In this document: positions 21,811 through 34,590 of the stretch, piece after piece
How positions within the stretch are numbered: position 1 is the stretch's first letter
Layout: every line of letters begins with the position of its first letter
NCBI RefSeq assembly: GCF_024586455.1
Contig: NC_065923.1
Span: 1,918,501 to 1,982,500 of the forward strand
Reading direction: 5' to 3'
DNA from: Bactrocera neohumeralis
Taxonomy: Eukaryota > Arthropoda > Insecta > Diptera > Tephritidae
Length of the DNA: 64,000 nt
The notes under the pieces: generated by a model
Told to the model about the DNA's origin: nothing
Seen by the model: the letters and a program-made list of their open reading frames with translations, nothing else
The model's database searches: none
Program-made: the position numbers and the translations under genes

Positions 21811-24800
21811 TATCTACATAAAATTGGGCATGTATTATCATGAATGTATTTTGTCTATACTTATATCAATTCTCGAGGACTTTCTTGGTTCATAGTGATG
21901 AGTTTACCCATTCATCTTACTAAAATTTCACTTATACACCGAAGGATTGATTTTTTTGGACCCAACTAATATCAATAATACAAAACTTTTTAACCATGAA
22001 CAACTTTGGAATAGTTAAGAATGTTCAAATCTAAATTCAATAAAGGTTAACAAATTGTCTGCTTCAAGGGAAATTATGTGGCCTTATCGATTCGACAAGC
22101 GGTAGTGAGTAACGAATTTACCGAATTTACAGCTGATCAAACATACTTAAAGCTCTTGGGTTGAGTTGGTAGCACTATTATAGGAGTTATACTACTTTCA
22201 TGAGGTATTCGCATACTCTCTTGCATTGAATTCAACAGCGGAGTTAATTTTTTTCACATGTACACCGAAGACCAACGCCAAAAAATGGTTAGCAGACTTA
22301 AGCGGAACTACGATTTCCAAATATATTTTTAGCTACTTTTGTCACTAGTACTATCTGAACCCTGGATTGGCAAAAAAGGTGTATGTGAATATTACATACT
22401 AAATTTAGTTCCAAACGGTCAGGCGGGTTAGCAGATATGTGTTTTTCGACGCCATTAACCTCCTTTCATACCATCTTGGGAGTAAAATTTAGTGTCTCTG
22501 GTGTATTTAGTTATTTCTTTATCGCGCTTCATCCATTTTCACACTGTAGATAGGAGTTCCTACAACATTTGCGTTGTAAGAACTTGGTTGCAGTGGATTT
22601 AATGGATTAGGAGATATATACTTTAAACTTATTAGATGGCAGGCCACGGCTACTTTTTCAACATTTTTGACCCACTGGCCTCTTGCTTCTTTAATCTCCT
22701 GTGCCAAATAGAATTTTATATGCTTGGTAGATACTTTATACGCGGCTCATCGATTGCGTGGAAATGATGCGATTTCAAACACCAAAAGCAAAATCGTTGT
22801 TAAATTTTTTTCATGACGATATTAAACAGAAAAAGTAAATAATCTAGAAAAAAATATCGATCAGTCCGGGTCAATTGTGTTCAACCGGTCTAAAGTCAAT
22901 ACAATAACGATTTGTCGATCGTACTTTCTTAAGAAATATGAATTTTGTTCTTATAAAACTGTCTTATGAAGAGATACACTAGCAACAAGAGACTCTGGTG
23001 TGTAGCATTTTGAACGGTTTTACTACTACAAGCTTACTTCCTACATATAGCTTAACAAAATCAAAGGATTTATCAAGGGTCAGTCATTTCCTACTGGCGT
23101 CTTTTTATGAAATAAGACCAGGTTCACACTCACTTAAGTCCTCGATGCGAAACATACATCATAACAGCAATAAAAGCGTGCACATGTAACATAAATTCAT
23201 AAAATAACTAAATACAGGCAACAGACAGCGAATGTACATATGTGCATATGTATGTATATGTATGTACACTTGCGTGAATAAGTGTGCAATATTTTTGCGG
23301 TTGAATGTTTTTTTGCATTTTTTGTGTCCTTTTATACATTTTACATACATATTTCTCGGCAGCGACTGTAGGCGCTCGTTATGCTTGCAGTCAGGCGGTT
23401 TGCTTTATTGACTTCGCCGGATTTTTAAAAAGTTTTTCATGCACGCTTTTCGCACTGTTTTCTTTTTTTTGGCGGATTCGTTGAATTTCAACCCGCTGTT
23501 GAACTGCCAGGGCTTAACACCCAGTTTAATCGAACCCTCATTTATTTATTTATATTTATTTTTTGTTTGTTTGTGGGATATTTGCTGAATTTGTCATGTG
23601 CCGTGACGCTGGCGACGCGGTACCAAATGAAGAGGCAGCAATACTAGGGAGTATATACATATAAGTACATAGAATCGGCTTTTTTACAGTTGTTCTGCGT
23701 ATACGTGTGTGTCAAGCGCGTGTTCATATGTGTAATCCAGTATTTTTCCTTGTCTGCTTGAGTACTTGGAGTGCTGCATGCACCCGTGGTATGAACTCCA
23801 TTTGGTTGATATGAAATTCGCGCATGTTCACTGGGATTTGACAGCTCGTAAATAATTTTCGTGGTATCTGTGCGCGCGTGTGTGTGTGTGACGAGACTTT
23901 TTCCGCTTTGTTACTACGAAACATAACTTTATAACTTTTTTGCTACTGATGCTTGGTGTCCTTGCGGAGCGCTCACACATACTTCCTCATGACAGCATAC
24001 AGTTACACACACACATACACACCAATTTATTTCTGCTTATCTTTAGGGTTTTTTGTAGACTTTAATGATGCTGTTTTAATGTTGTTGCTATTGTTGTCGC
24101 TGCTACTGCCACCGTCGGTTTAACGATAAGCCTTATGCACACACAACTGCTTAAACAGCCAATACACACACACACACACACTCATACATGTGCCGTAACG
24201 GCACGCATATGCATATGTGTACATTTGTCATTACGCGCCGCAGCAGCTTTAAGTCTTAAGCGCACAACTCGCGGATAATTAAATTTTAAGTGACTTGGTA
24301 AGTACGCTTCGAAAATATAAGGCCGTCGCACTCGTTTACCCAAAACTGAAAAAAAGAGAAATTGTTTTAATGTTTATCTATAAAATGCGAAGCACACAGC
24401 AGTGTGGCATACTTATAGGCGTGTCAGCTGCGCCGAAAAACAAGCGAAAAAGTAAAAGTGTTAATAATTATCATTCCGTTATGGCTGTTTGGGCGTAAAT
24501 ACGGATTAAGGGAAAGGCACAGCGATGCTGGCAAACAGCGAAAGCCTCCTTGATGCCAATTTAAGCTTAAAAGCACAACAATTTTTGGTTATGTTTACAG
24601 CGAAGGCTTAACTCACTGTCACTCGCCTCTGCAATTAGAGCAATTAAACTGACGGCGCAAAAGTCTAAATCTCTGTGATTTCTGAATGTGTGACAGAAAA
24701 AATGTCAAAGCATTTTTATTGTATTTTGCAGACTTTGGAAAGCTTAATTCCGAAGTTTTTGTGTGGCAAGTTTTGCGCGATAAATTTTTTATTAATTAAA

Positions 24801-25280
24801 TTTTAGGGTTTTACTTTGTCCCAGAAAAACAAATATATTCTTAAATAAAAAAAATGACTTTATGTCTTAAAATAAAAGCCGTTTCTTATGTATTTCAGAT
24901 TATTTAAACGAAAAAATTGCAGTTTATGAAAAAGGTAAGCCAATTTCTGTCCTAAAGTGGATGCCAGTATATTTATATATAAAAACACTAGTAATATATT
25001 GGCATAGGCATTTTTGGATTCAAGGGTATTTTGATCTGCAAGTAGTGTAAGCAAGTTGTCAGTGTGAATTTCGACATTGCCCAGGCTAAGGATTATCATT
25101 ACAGTATTTTATAGTTATATGTGATATGATTATTCCGCATGAAACATGTATTTTTCCAAAGGAAGGAAATTCTTTGATTTGAAATATTTGCCTCGCACGG
25201 GGCTTTCGGCTGAAATAGCATATTGTACCAGGTACGATATACTGTTATATCATTTTTTGATAGAAGTCTGCAACTTTCTA
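21811..25280. other. unique sequence, no gene seen
   Basis: The stretch contains microsatellites: CATA near 23230-23260, TTTA near 23540, GT at 23877-23890 and CA at 24164-24181. An imperfect palindrome gtgccgtaacggcac lies near 24191. A family-less open frame lies at 22519-22707 (minus). No transposon motif was recognised, though the density of old remnants elsewhere makes unrecognised ones likely. Confidence 0.5.
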
Positions 25281-25289
25281 ACAATAATC

Positions 25290-25735
25290 TTCGAGTGAGA
25301 TATGTATTGACTGTTAAAAGAGAAGACACCAAGAATCAGTTGTCAATTTGAAGGTATTTTCTTAATGACGCTCTCATAGAAACCCTTATTTTTACTGGCA
25401 AAGAACTGCGGCAGTCGATTTTTAAACAGGAACAGGTAGTAATCACTCCAAACTATAAAAAGCATGCACTGAAACATCCCAAATAAACTCGCGAAGCTTC
25501 TGGCGACTCACTCTCAATGTGTGTGGCCTGGCGTTGTCCTGGTGAACGTCTTCTATTGTCCAAAGCTGATTACTTTCGGCGTATGCTTACTTCAAACGGT
25601 CAAACTGTTGACATTAAAGGTGCGAATCATGAGTTTGGCCGAAAAAGATCAGCTCCAAATAGATGGTACCCAGCCAACTCCACTAAACACCCCACACATC
25701 ATTCCTTACAGTTTATCCTAGCATGACCGTGATCC
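25290..25735 (-). mobile_element. Mos1-like mariner transposase remnant
   Basis: On the minus strand the reading CQQFDRLK-AYAES leads to VHQDNARPHTLRVSRQKL, the second catalytic Asp (HDNARPHT) region of Mos1/mauritiana-type mariners. Then follow REFIWDV and, after a frame shift, DYYLFLFKNRLPQFFASKNK and GFYESVIKKIP, matching the family's third-Asp SDYHLF region and C-terminal FFASKDQxFYExGI. Upstream, W-SWLGTIYLEL corresponds to WWDWKGVVHYEL. Stops and frameshifts are present. Plus-strand open frames at 25517-25726 are its antisense shadows. Confidence 0.85.
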
Positions 25736-28700
25736 ATGATCCGAGCATGACCGTCAACGCTAACCAGTAACTATCCGCTGGACCCTATAAATTAATTCTC
25801 ACCTACGAGTAAGGGCTCAGTAGCCACCTTCTGAACCGGATTTTTAACCACTCCTAGTTGTCTGAAATCAAATGTAATGCACTTTGAAGGTATTTCACAT
25901 TTTAAAATGTACCCTCTAAATGACTTGCTCTTCTTTTTCTTCAATATCTAATCACTTTACTCCTCTAAAGCTTTGCAAATTTGTAAGTACGCAAAATGTA
26001 CCAATACCTTATTTCCACTGGTCTGGGCAGGTATTTTTAAAAGACAACGCGAAATTCCCAAATAAATATTACAACAATGCAGTCACGTATTTGTCCAAAG
26101 TTTTTGTCATCCGGAGCATGTGAGCGAGCACTCACGCAGCCAGAAATATTTGGAATTCTCATCACTTGATTCTTGTATTGTTTTTCGCGTTTCGTAAAAT
26201 GCAATTTACACCTCAGCAAAATGCAACAATGTACCGTTGTGCTTCCTTCCGTCTACGGTTTGGCTGCACACGACCGAATCAAGACGGAAAGAATGATTGT
26301 CACATGCCGTGCATGCATTGTCTTTATTTACGCTACACGCTGTATACATGAAATTTGTTTTGTTATTGTTGTTTGTCGCTGTTGTGCTGTATTTGATTCA
26401 GTAAAAGTGTTGCAAGCAAACACTTTGTAAGCAGCACTTGGAATATTCTCGTTTCGTTATATGTACAGAAAAAGGTATTTGTATGTATAAGTATGTATAT
26501 TATTTAAAAAAAGTTCACCAAGCTGCTAGAAATATCTTACCGTAGCTTCTTAACTATCACAACATTTTCTGATCTTCCAAAACGTCTCCTCTCTTTTGGG
26601 ATGTGGTTTGGTTCTGTGTGTCAGCACCACCTGTAAACTTAATAGAACAACAACCATTCAAAAACAAAGAGATCGATTGAGACATTTGTCGTTTTGCCGT
26701 ACCAAGCAGGCGACACATTTTACGAGTTACATCTGCTCGCGCAAGCAAAACGAGATTTATTGGCGGGACACTCTCGATAGCACCACTCGCCGCCTGCAGT
26801 CTTTGTTTACACGCAATTGCTAGAATTTCTTGCTAAGCGTGCCGCGCTGTTGGCTGCACTCACCGCTTGCTGTCGGAACTTGCACGACAACAGTTGCCAC
26901 CGGGCCACCGGAACTCCGTGGCGTATGAGTAAACAACAGCTTCCGGCAGTTAACGCCGCTGCCGTCATACAACTTCACGCCATAGCAGACACCATAATCT
27001 AGCTACCAATCGCTCACTCATTCCAAGTCCTGCTGACACACCGCTACTCTTCTCCCCCTGCTCCGCTATACGAGTTGTTATGGCAGTATGATTCACGTGG
27101 TCATGAAGTTTTGCTGGCTGAAGCAAAGCGCAAACACCCTTTGGCTCATAAATCATTGTGATGTTTGTTTGCTTGTGTGTGTGTGTGTCAACACGCTTTC
27201 GATCGGCGAATTTCAGCTAAGCACTGTGGCACTGCCAGCGAAAAGGAAATCGAATTTGTGGCGTAGGAAATCGAGAGCAAAATGTATTTGTTTATATATA
27301 CACACACATAGTGATGTACGTAGCTGTATGCGTGTAAACACTCTCACTCTGTTTTCTAATGGTTATTAAATTAAAAATTTACGAATTGTGCAATATTAGA
27401 ACAAAATTGATATTTAGTGTTGCTTTCAGGTCAGTTGTGGCACTTTCAATTTCTTATATTATGACTATGCGCTTGGCAGCAGCTAACGGTGCATGCTTGT
27501 GCCCGACATGGCTATGGCACACTGCTGTGTGTCAGCTTCCCTCACTGTTGTGTTTGAAAGAAAAAGCAGCCATTAGAAAAATAACAAAAGTCTGGCATAA
27601 TAATAAGCTCATGGCTCGCTTACATTCACCCCGAGCACACACACACACACATGGACGCATTTACTTGTGTGGTTTGTATACAATGCAGCGTCCTTTTTAT
27701 TTGTTTTGCTTGGAGCGAAAAGTAAATATACATTCCACATGTTGTTTTGTGCTCAATTTCATAATTGCAGCAAGAATGCATGGCAGCATAAGCATAAGCA
27801 TGTGTATGTGTGTGTGCGTGTGCCTAACATATTTGTATTTATCTTCAACTGCAATGCGCTGTGTCCTGCTGGCCCACATTGCCAAGTCTAAGTAGCCAGT
27901 GTAAGCAACTGTTTGCCTGCATGCCTTTGTGGAAGGGTGAACGTGGCAAGTGTACGCATGCCATATGTGTTTATGCTGCTCGAAACTATCTGCTATGTGG
28001 CGCATTTAAATTTCATAAGCTCGCTTGTCCATCTTCTTGACTGTCTTGCATTGTACACTTTTGTCTGCTTATTTTTATAAACAGCAAGCAGCCCTGCCAC
28101 ATTTACGTTGCAACTGATACTCATATGCTCACCCACTCAACGCTGCGCCAGCAGTTGGATGTAAATATTCATAATTTCATATTTTATTTCCTTTCACTTT
28201 TTCTGGGTCAAAATGTTTGCTCGCAGCCAACCATCTTGATGTAAATATGCAAGTTATTTCAAGTGTAAGCGTGCGTGTGTGTGTGTGTGCAATGGCTGTG
28301 TGAACATGAATATGCAAAATATTTAAATGATTTCTAAGTTAAGTATACAAGTTTCTCAGCCAATAATACGGTCAGTTCTGCTTTCATAAATATAACCTAA
28401 ATTATCAAATATCTCAAATATTTAAACATGAACAATTTTTATAGATAATTTCGTTAAAAACATATACATACATATGCGACTTCAAAATTACATACCTGAA
28501 AGCTCCAAATTAAGAAATGATATCTGGTAAATATCTAATAACATTCATATGTAAGTATCCTACTCCATACTATCCCAGGGACATAATAACTGCAATCTTA
28601 AGTCATACCGGCTTAAAATATATTTTGGCACTTTCTTTTGAGAGTCGTTTCCAAAATATTTGATGACTTACATATAATCGCAAAGGAAACAGCGCAGCGT

Positions 28701-29090
28701 GGTGGGCCAACCGACCAAACGTAATTTAAGTCAATCTTATGCTTCCCACAAAACTTATTTTAACACGCCTCCGCAGCACTTACTATTGTTCAAGGGGCAC
28801 ACCATAGTTTAAAATAAAAAATTTGTTTGCATTTCTCTCAATTCTGTCTCAGAATACTGAGGACCAGATGTCACAGCTCTTCAAAAATATAAAAGAAATA
28901 ATCTTAAATGTGATGCCTTCTCGTTTCTAATGTATATGACTTAAGCTTGTGTTATTGTTCCTTAGTAGATCGTTGGAAAATTGTTATCATTTTCCCAAAA
29001 ACATTAGAGAACCAGGTTTATTTGTTTTAATATTAGATGAAATTTAACCATAAAAGGCTATATCAAACTCCTTCGAAAATCAGGGTATGC
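25736..29090. other. unique sequence with microsatellites, no gene seen
   Basis: This includes the longest open frame of the window (27359-27895, plus, 178 codons). It translates through CA and TG microsatellites (HTHTHG and CMCVCVC runs), so I do not call it a gene. Other frames at 26166-27156 are family-less. A GT tract lies at 28271-28290 and a short duplication of gagcatgaccgt near 25725-25755. Confidence 0.5.
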
Positions 29091-29094
29091 TCGT

Positions 29095-29260
29095 TGTTTT
29101 TTTTTATTGTCGTTGTGGTTCACGAAAAACTCATTCTTCGGGGAAAAGATGAACAGGGAGTATTACATTGGTATTTTGAGGGATCGTCGTGAAGCCATTC
29201 GTTGCAAACTACCAGATTTGTTGGCTGAAATTTTACGCATTTTTCACTTTTTCATGATTC
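29095..29260 (+). mobile_element. mariner transposase fragment
   Basis: The plus-strand reading VVVVHEKLI, then after a shift MNREYYIGILRDRREAIRCK and LPDLLAE, matches the mariner stretch GVVHxEFLPxGxTVNxEYYxxVLRxLREAIRxKRPxLW between the first and second catalytic Asp. Neither catalytic residue is covered with confidence. The rest of the open frame to 29349 is not recognisably transposase. Confidence 0.8.
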
Positions 29261-31720
29261 CAACCACGATTCCAAACAGTTATATTTTCTCTCTCTTTTT
29301 ACATGTCGGAGCTTTGAAGCATCAAGCAGTTTTTTGGCTGAAATGTTAATACTATACATACATTTTGATTATATTTCTAACAAAAACTGCTTAAATTTAA
29401 TATTATTTATCAAATATTTGTTTTGCCATTTTGTGGCAGACCGCTTATTAAATTAATTTAGTTTTGATCCTAGACCTTTTTTGTTCGCCATTTTTTGCAA
29501 AGTTAGGAGATACCTTAAAATCCACATACTGACCCAAATTAATTTATGCTCAGCGCGTGCAGTTTGTTGAAAATTCCGCTCTTGTACTGAGCTATTGCTA
29601 CTTCCTAGAATTCACCACGTTGGGTTGCTCCACGAAAAAGAAAAAATCGCCTGTTCAGGCAAAGAGAATTCTAAAATTCAATATAAACTGATTCATGAAG
29701 CGCAACACAATTGCAATTGATTGAAGGTAATTTGTGATCTAACAAAGATAAGAAAGAGTTGCCTCTCTAGAATACATAACCACACTGTTGCTTTAATTAA
29801 TTATGTATACAAGCTTTTATCCTGCTTTCTTTCTAATTTCATTCTAATTTGTTCCATATACAGTTTATTTTCTTAAATATGTTTCCATGTCCTTTGTTAA
29901 CTTTCTTTGTTGTCAAAAATGACGTGTTTTTAGCCGTCTTGTTTGGTGACACTTTCAGTTAAAATCACAAATTTTCTTTCTCAGAAGATACATATACCGT
30001 TATGTTCTCTTATTCTTTGTTACTTATGATGTAATAATGATATTTATTTTTATACTTTTCGTAGAAGTAACAAAATTTATGTGTTTTCTTTTATAATTTT
30101 TTGGGAATTAGCCCTTTCCAAGTCGAAAATTATCTCTGAATGGGAAGTGGATTCTTATTGAATTTTGTTAGTAATGCTTTCGGGTATTTTTGGCAGTTTT
30201 GGAAAGAAAGTGTCAGGGACACTTTCACTTTTAGTTAAGTTTTTGGGAGTTGTCACCATAACCTAATACTTTTTTTTTTTAAATATTGATATTATTATAC
30301 CCCTCGGGCAGATAGGGCTGAAACTCGCTTCAGAACACACAAATCAAGTTGCTTCAAAAATTGAATATCTATGTTAAGTAATTAATGACTTATCTAAAAC
30401 TTAGTTGTTGAAGAAAGCAAATTTTGTGTAATTACACTTCATTTTAAAAAAGTAAGTCACCGGTGCTCATCCCTTTCCAGCATTGCTTCTGCAATTTAAT
30501 TACCGTAGCTCTACTTGTATCATGCTTCGCTCGTCTCAAGCTTCTCGTATCGTCGTGTTGCACCACTAACACAAAAGTATTTCGATAAATCAGATTCCCA
30601 CCGAGTTTTCTTTCTCAACAATCGTTTGTTTAGCGACACAGCTCTTCTGACAGCTATTGTTCGAAGTACAACGCGCAAATGACAATCAAAAATTAAGGAT
30701 TTTTCACGCCTATTGTTAAACTCGAGCTGTTTTGAAAAGTTTTTCCCCAACACATATGTATGTATGTATGTATGTATGTATGCTTTTGTTATTGGTGCGT
30801 CCCGAAGGAGCTCATAAAGTTCTTCACAATTGTTCTATTAACCCATCCAGGACACATCTAAGCTCTATCTTCATACTTGTGCAACTTCACGTGGGACTCT
30901 CCTCAGCGGTCGTATTGCACGCACTTCGTTTCGTTGCCTAGTTGCTTATATCGCTCCATTACAATTTATATTGTTGTTACTATATGTACATATGTATATG
31001 TTCTCTCAGTTCTTTTCATTTTGCTGTTGTTGCCTTTGTTTTTATTGTTGTTGCAGTTGATTGTAGGGGTTTATTGGTAAACAAATAAAAATCAATATGC
31101 GTACTTTTATGATGCCGTCGGTAGTACCAACGCTGGACCACTGCGCTCTGCGTTAGCGAGGTGCTGACCTACGCACACCCAGACAGTCGGTTAGTCGCCT
31201 GTTCATTTGGTCGCCGGCTCGTTACATCGACGAGTAAATGACCGTGCCGTCCAATCAACTCCAACCATGCGCACTTTCTCGCCGTTTAACTCTTCTATGA
31301 CACGGTTTTCTGCTCCTTTGAGCTTTTCCATTGCTCATAGACCAACATTTTTATTAAGTTGTGGTCCGCATTGTTGTTGCTGTTGCTGTTGCTTACATTT
31401 TCATTGTTATGCTTGGCATTCGCTATGGCTGCACATTCATTTTTATGTTGTCTTCTAAAGTGAAATTTACTTTTCTAAATAGCAATTTCAATAGACGTTC
31501 GATTTGTTGGGACACCTACTACAACAAAAAGTTTGGAAAATTTAGAACTCAATTGTTTTGTAACTTTCGCTGGAAATTGCTACTAAAATGGGAATGGCTT
31601 TTTCGCATTTGTGTTTATTTGTAGAACCTTACGTTCGGGGTTATTTTTGAGCACTGTGTATTGATGTCAGTGGTTGTGTCTGCTTTCGTGGGAAGTGAGT
31701 TGTTTCCTTAATAAGTGGAA
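29261..31720. other. unique sequence, no gene seen
   Basis: No exon or transposon recognised. It holds a 33-bp ATGT microsatellite (30751-30783), GTT/GCT trinucleotide runs (31025-31060, 31370-31395) and an acagtcggttagtc word near 31181 that hints at an initiator but lacks a fitting downstream element. Open frames at 30732-31624 cross these repeats. Confidence 0.5.
30751..30783. repeat. (ATGT)n microsatellite
   Basis: About eight uninterrupted tetranucleotide units, the cleanest tetranucleotide tract in the window. Similar but shorter tracts lie at 13770-13803 and 39817-39837. Confidence 0.9.
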
Positions 31721-31721
31721 T

Positions 31722-32153
31722 ATACATACACACATACACATATACTTATCATACAAATATTTTGTATAAAGTTTTCGGTGAGAGTGTTCAGATCGCTATC
31801 GTTCGATGCTAACAAACTTTTGTTGCCAAAAATGGAAGAACTGAACTTGGTTGACATGTGGTTTCAACAAGATGGCGCTACAATTCATTCTATGGCCATT
31901 TGAGCCACCAAGATTGACTTTAGACTTAGGTATTTTAATGAAGTTCCCAAAATTGGACTTTCCGAATGGACCACCTAAGACGCAGCCGCGGTCAACATTT
32001 AAATGAAATTATCTTCAAAAATTAAATGTCATGAACAACTGAAAAAATCACCCGATACATACACATACACATATACTTATCATACAAATATTTTGTATAA
32101 AGTTTTCGGTGAGAGTGTTCTGCTTGACTTCCTTAGGTATTTTAATGAAGTTC
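31722..32153. repeat. duplicated host block split by transposon sequence
   Basis: A 60-bp block (31730-31789 and 32061-32120, apparently identical) and a 22-bp block (31925-31946 and 32132-32153) occur twice in the same order. In the right copy they are 11 bases apart. In the left copy they are 135 bases apart, the gap being transposase coding sequence, and more transposase sequence fills the space between the two copies. Confidence 0.9.
31790..32054 (+). mobile_element. mariner/IS630-like transposase remnant in two pieces
   Basis: The first piece (31790-31924) reads LLPKMEELNLVDMWFQQDGA then TIHS, the second catalytic Asp region of the group with DxxWFQQDGATCHT. The second piece (31947-32054) reads NWTFRMDHLRRSRGQHLNEI followed by IFKN and a stop, the C-terminus of the same kind of protein. 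Between them, instead of the expected WPPRSCDLTPLD region, lies a 22-bp host block that also occurs intact downstream. Only mid and C-terminal parts are present. Confidence 0.8.
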
Positions 32154-34190
32154 GCTTAACTGAGTTTGGGCTTGTGGCAGATTATAATTAAGTCGTTATC
32201 TTTCTCACTCCTCTTTCAGATGTTCACTCTTGATCGATGAAACAGAAACATCTTTTAAATGAGCACAATAACATTTTATTGTTTTTGGTATTCTAACACG
32301 GAGTTTAAACTAGCCTTACCTAATTTGCACATAGTTTATAATCTTTATCCCTAACGATTATTTTTTATTTAGCTATTTAAAGAGCGTTGCCGAAGTATAA
32401 TTTTTTGCCGAATAGCCGGAGAAGGTGGTATCGACATTTTCATGATCAAAGAGCCACATTTAATGTTCAATATCATAGCACAATTTGAGAAAGATACGGC
32501 CAGTATTATAAACCACCACACTAAATTTCATATAAAGCTGTCCAGAAAGAGAACCCTTTGATTCAAGCAAGCCTAATCAGATGTTCCAAAATTAGTTCTA
32601 GTACCTCCCGCCCTGCTTTCGAATTACTGCTCGCAAAGACTCAGATATCCTTACACTGGAAAAATATTAGCAATGGACTCAATAATAAATATTGAAGAAA
32701 TATCACGTCCTCAATAGAAGCTTCTTCAATGTGGAACTACCATTCGGTGATTGTAGACATTCAGTCTGAGGTATATTCGTTAATCACTTGACCTTCTGCA
32801 TGTGGCATGTGACATGTGTGATATAAAAGATTAGGAGTTCACAGAGTGCTATTGAACATAACGGTGCATATTGGAATTAATCGTACTATTAAACTATAGA
32901 ATTTTTTAAGTAAATCAGTACAAAATAGAAATGGATACAGCTTTTTACTTCGCAACCAATCTGATCTAAGTTTTGAATTTGCATTCGATTGATTTTCAAA
33001 AATAAGAGTTTTGAATATATTTTCTAATTTCTCCATCCAACACAGTGGGCTGTCAAAACATGTCTCTCTCAGTGAAATGCTTTGGTATAATGCCGATGCT
33101 TATAAGTGCATTTCTTTGTAATGGGACGCAAGTAAATGGCACGACATTAAAGCAAACTGACGGAACACAAATTCGAATTTTGTCGAAATCTCAATATGCA
33201 ACTGCTCAGCAAGAATGCCAAGAAAAATGCTCCGCAAAGTTATGTGTCGATAATAGCAAATATAAAAGTGCATTTTGCATTTGAACAAACCAGCAGCAGC
33301 ACTTGTCATCCGAAACAAACGTAGGAAGCAAGCATGCAACATGGATGCCAGAAGCAAGAATTTGAATGGCTATCTAACAAGATGCACTCACCTGTTCGCC
33401 TGCCGGTTACCGAATGCACACGACGACCTCAGTTTGGTATGTGAATGCCAGCGAGCATTTCGGTTTGCAACATTTTACATTGCCTGCTGCCACATTCACT
33501 TGCCAGTGGCTCAGGTTGGAAACTTTGAAAGACTGCATTGACTTGTGTGGCAAGTTTGGCTTTGAAAATGTTTTGTCGTCTTTCTCAGCAAGCAAAAATT
33601 TATACAATTTGCCTAAAAGAGCGAGTTAAGCAGCCACATGCTTGTATGTATGTCAGTCTTCAAATACCTTGTATGCTTTTGTTGCACACGTTGCAAGTAG
33701 TGCAAGTGTTTGTGTGCACTTTATTGCCATATGCCACATTCAACCGTTGTTCAGCGTGTGTCTTTTTGTCATCAAAGCAACTTTGGTCGGTATGCCAAAG
33801 CTTTACGAAGTAATTTCCTATCAACAACAGGAACATTGTTGCAACGAACAACTCGAAAGCAGACTGTTCATATTGTGGTTCTAAAATAATTGCCAAGTCT
33901 GCGCATTGCTAGTCCAGCTTGACTTATTCCAAATGGTTCTTTTGGACAAGCTCAAAATACTGGGATGAGAGAAGCCTTGTTCAACAACATGCATTTATAT
34001 GGGCAAATATGAGTGTGTCGCATTACGCATCAACAAACTTTTGAAATCAATCCTGGATAAGTACTTAGTTCATAGACGATGATGTTTTTATTGTCGTTGT
34101 TTTTGATATATGCGCGTATAAACCAAGTTAATAAAATACAAATATTTAGATTCTTTCGGGTAGTCTAATTTATCACGAACATAAGTATTT
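32154..34190. other. unique sequence, one small ORF of unknown value
   Basis: No transposon recognised. The frame at 33060-33284 (plus, from the second ATG) has a short hydrophobic N-terminus and four cysteines near its end, preceded by a C/T-rich stretch ending in cacag. This could look like an exon of a secreted peptide, but there is no family resemblance and frames of this size are common here by chance. Others at 33275-33896 overlap on both strands. Confidence 0.4.
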
Positions 34191-34194
34191 GAGT

Positions 34195-34590
34195 GGCTCA
34201 AAACATTAAGTGAAGGTCGTGAAGTAATGGTAAACGTGCATCATACTAGTCATCCATCCCCTTCCGTTTCAAAGAAAGAGCGCTTAGAAAAACATCACGT
34301 TGGCATTAGAGAGATAGTAAAGGATCTAAACACCTCTCATCGAATGACTCAATACCGGTCAGTATTTTGGATATGATGCTTGTCAATGCTAGACTCGCAC
34401 CAAAAGAACTGAATCTTTAAAAAAACGACATCAAAGAGAAGTCACGGAAGTGATGATTGACAGCCTTTATTTATAAATGGGCTATTACCGGTGAAGAGAT
34501 GTGGGATTATAAATACATATAACGTTGCAGCTATCGGACAATTTAGTAAATGGCGCTGAAGTCCGTACTAGCCGATATTTACAAAATGTA
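34195..34590 (+). mobile_element. mariner transposase remnant, N-terminal half
   Basis: Plus-strand readings give LSEGREVMVNVHHTSHPSPS, then VGIREIVKDLNTSHRMTQY, VNARL-PKELN-type residues in shifted frames, and AITGEEMWDYKYI. The last corresponds to the first catalytic motif TGDETWVYEYD with Asp replaced by Glu, followed by an SKWR-type segment (SSEWR in the family). Multiple frame shifts and stops are present. The catalytic second half is missing. Confidence 0.85.

Noticed and set aside
27359..27895. Longest open frame of the window (178 codons, plus)
   Set aside because: It runs through CA and TG microsatellites (HTHTH and CVCVC runs), has no family resemblance and overlaps other frames, so it is most likely chance.
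31175..31240. Possible promoter initiator (acagtcggttagtc)
   Set aside because: No TATA box, and no downstream promoter element at the right distance; the word alone is not enough.
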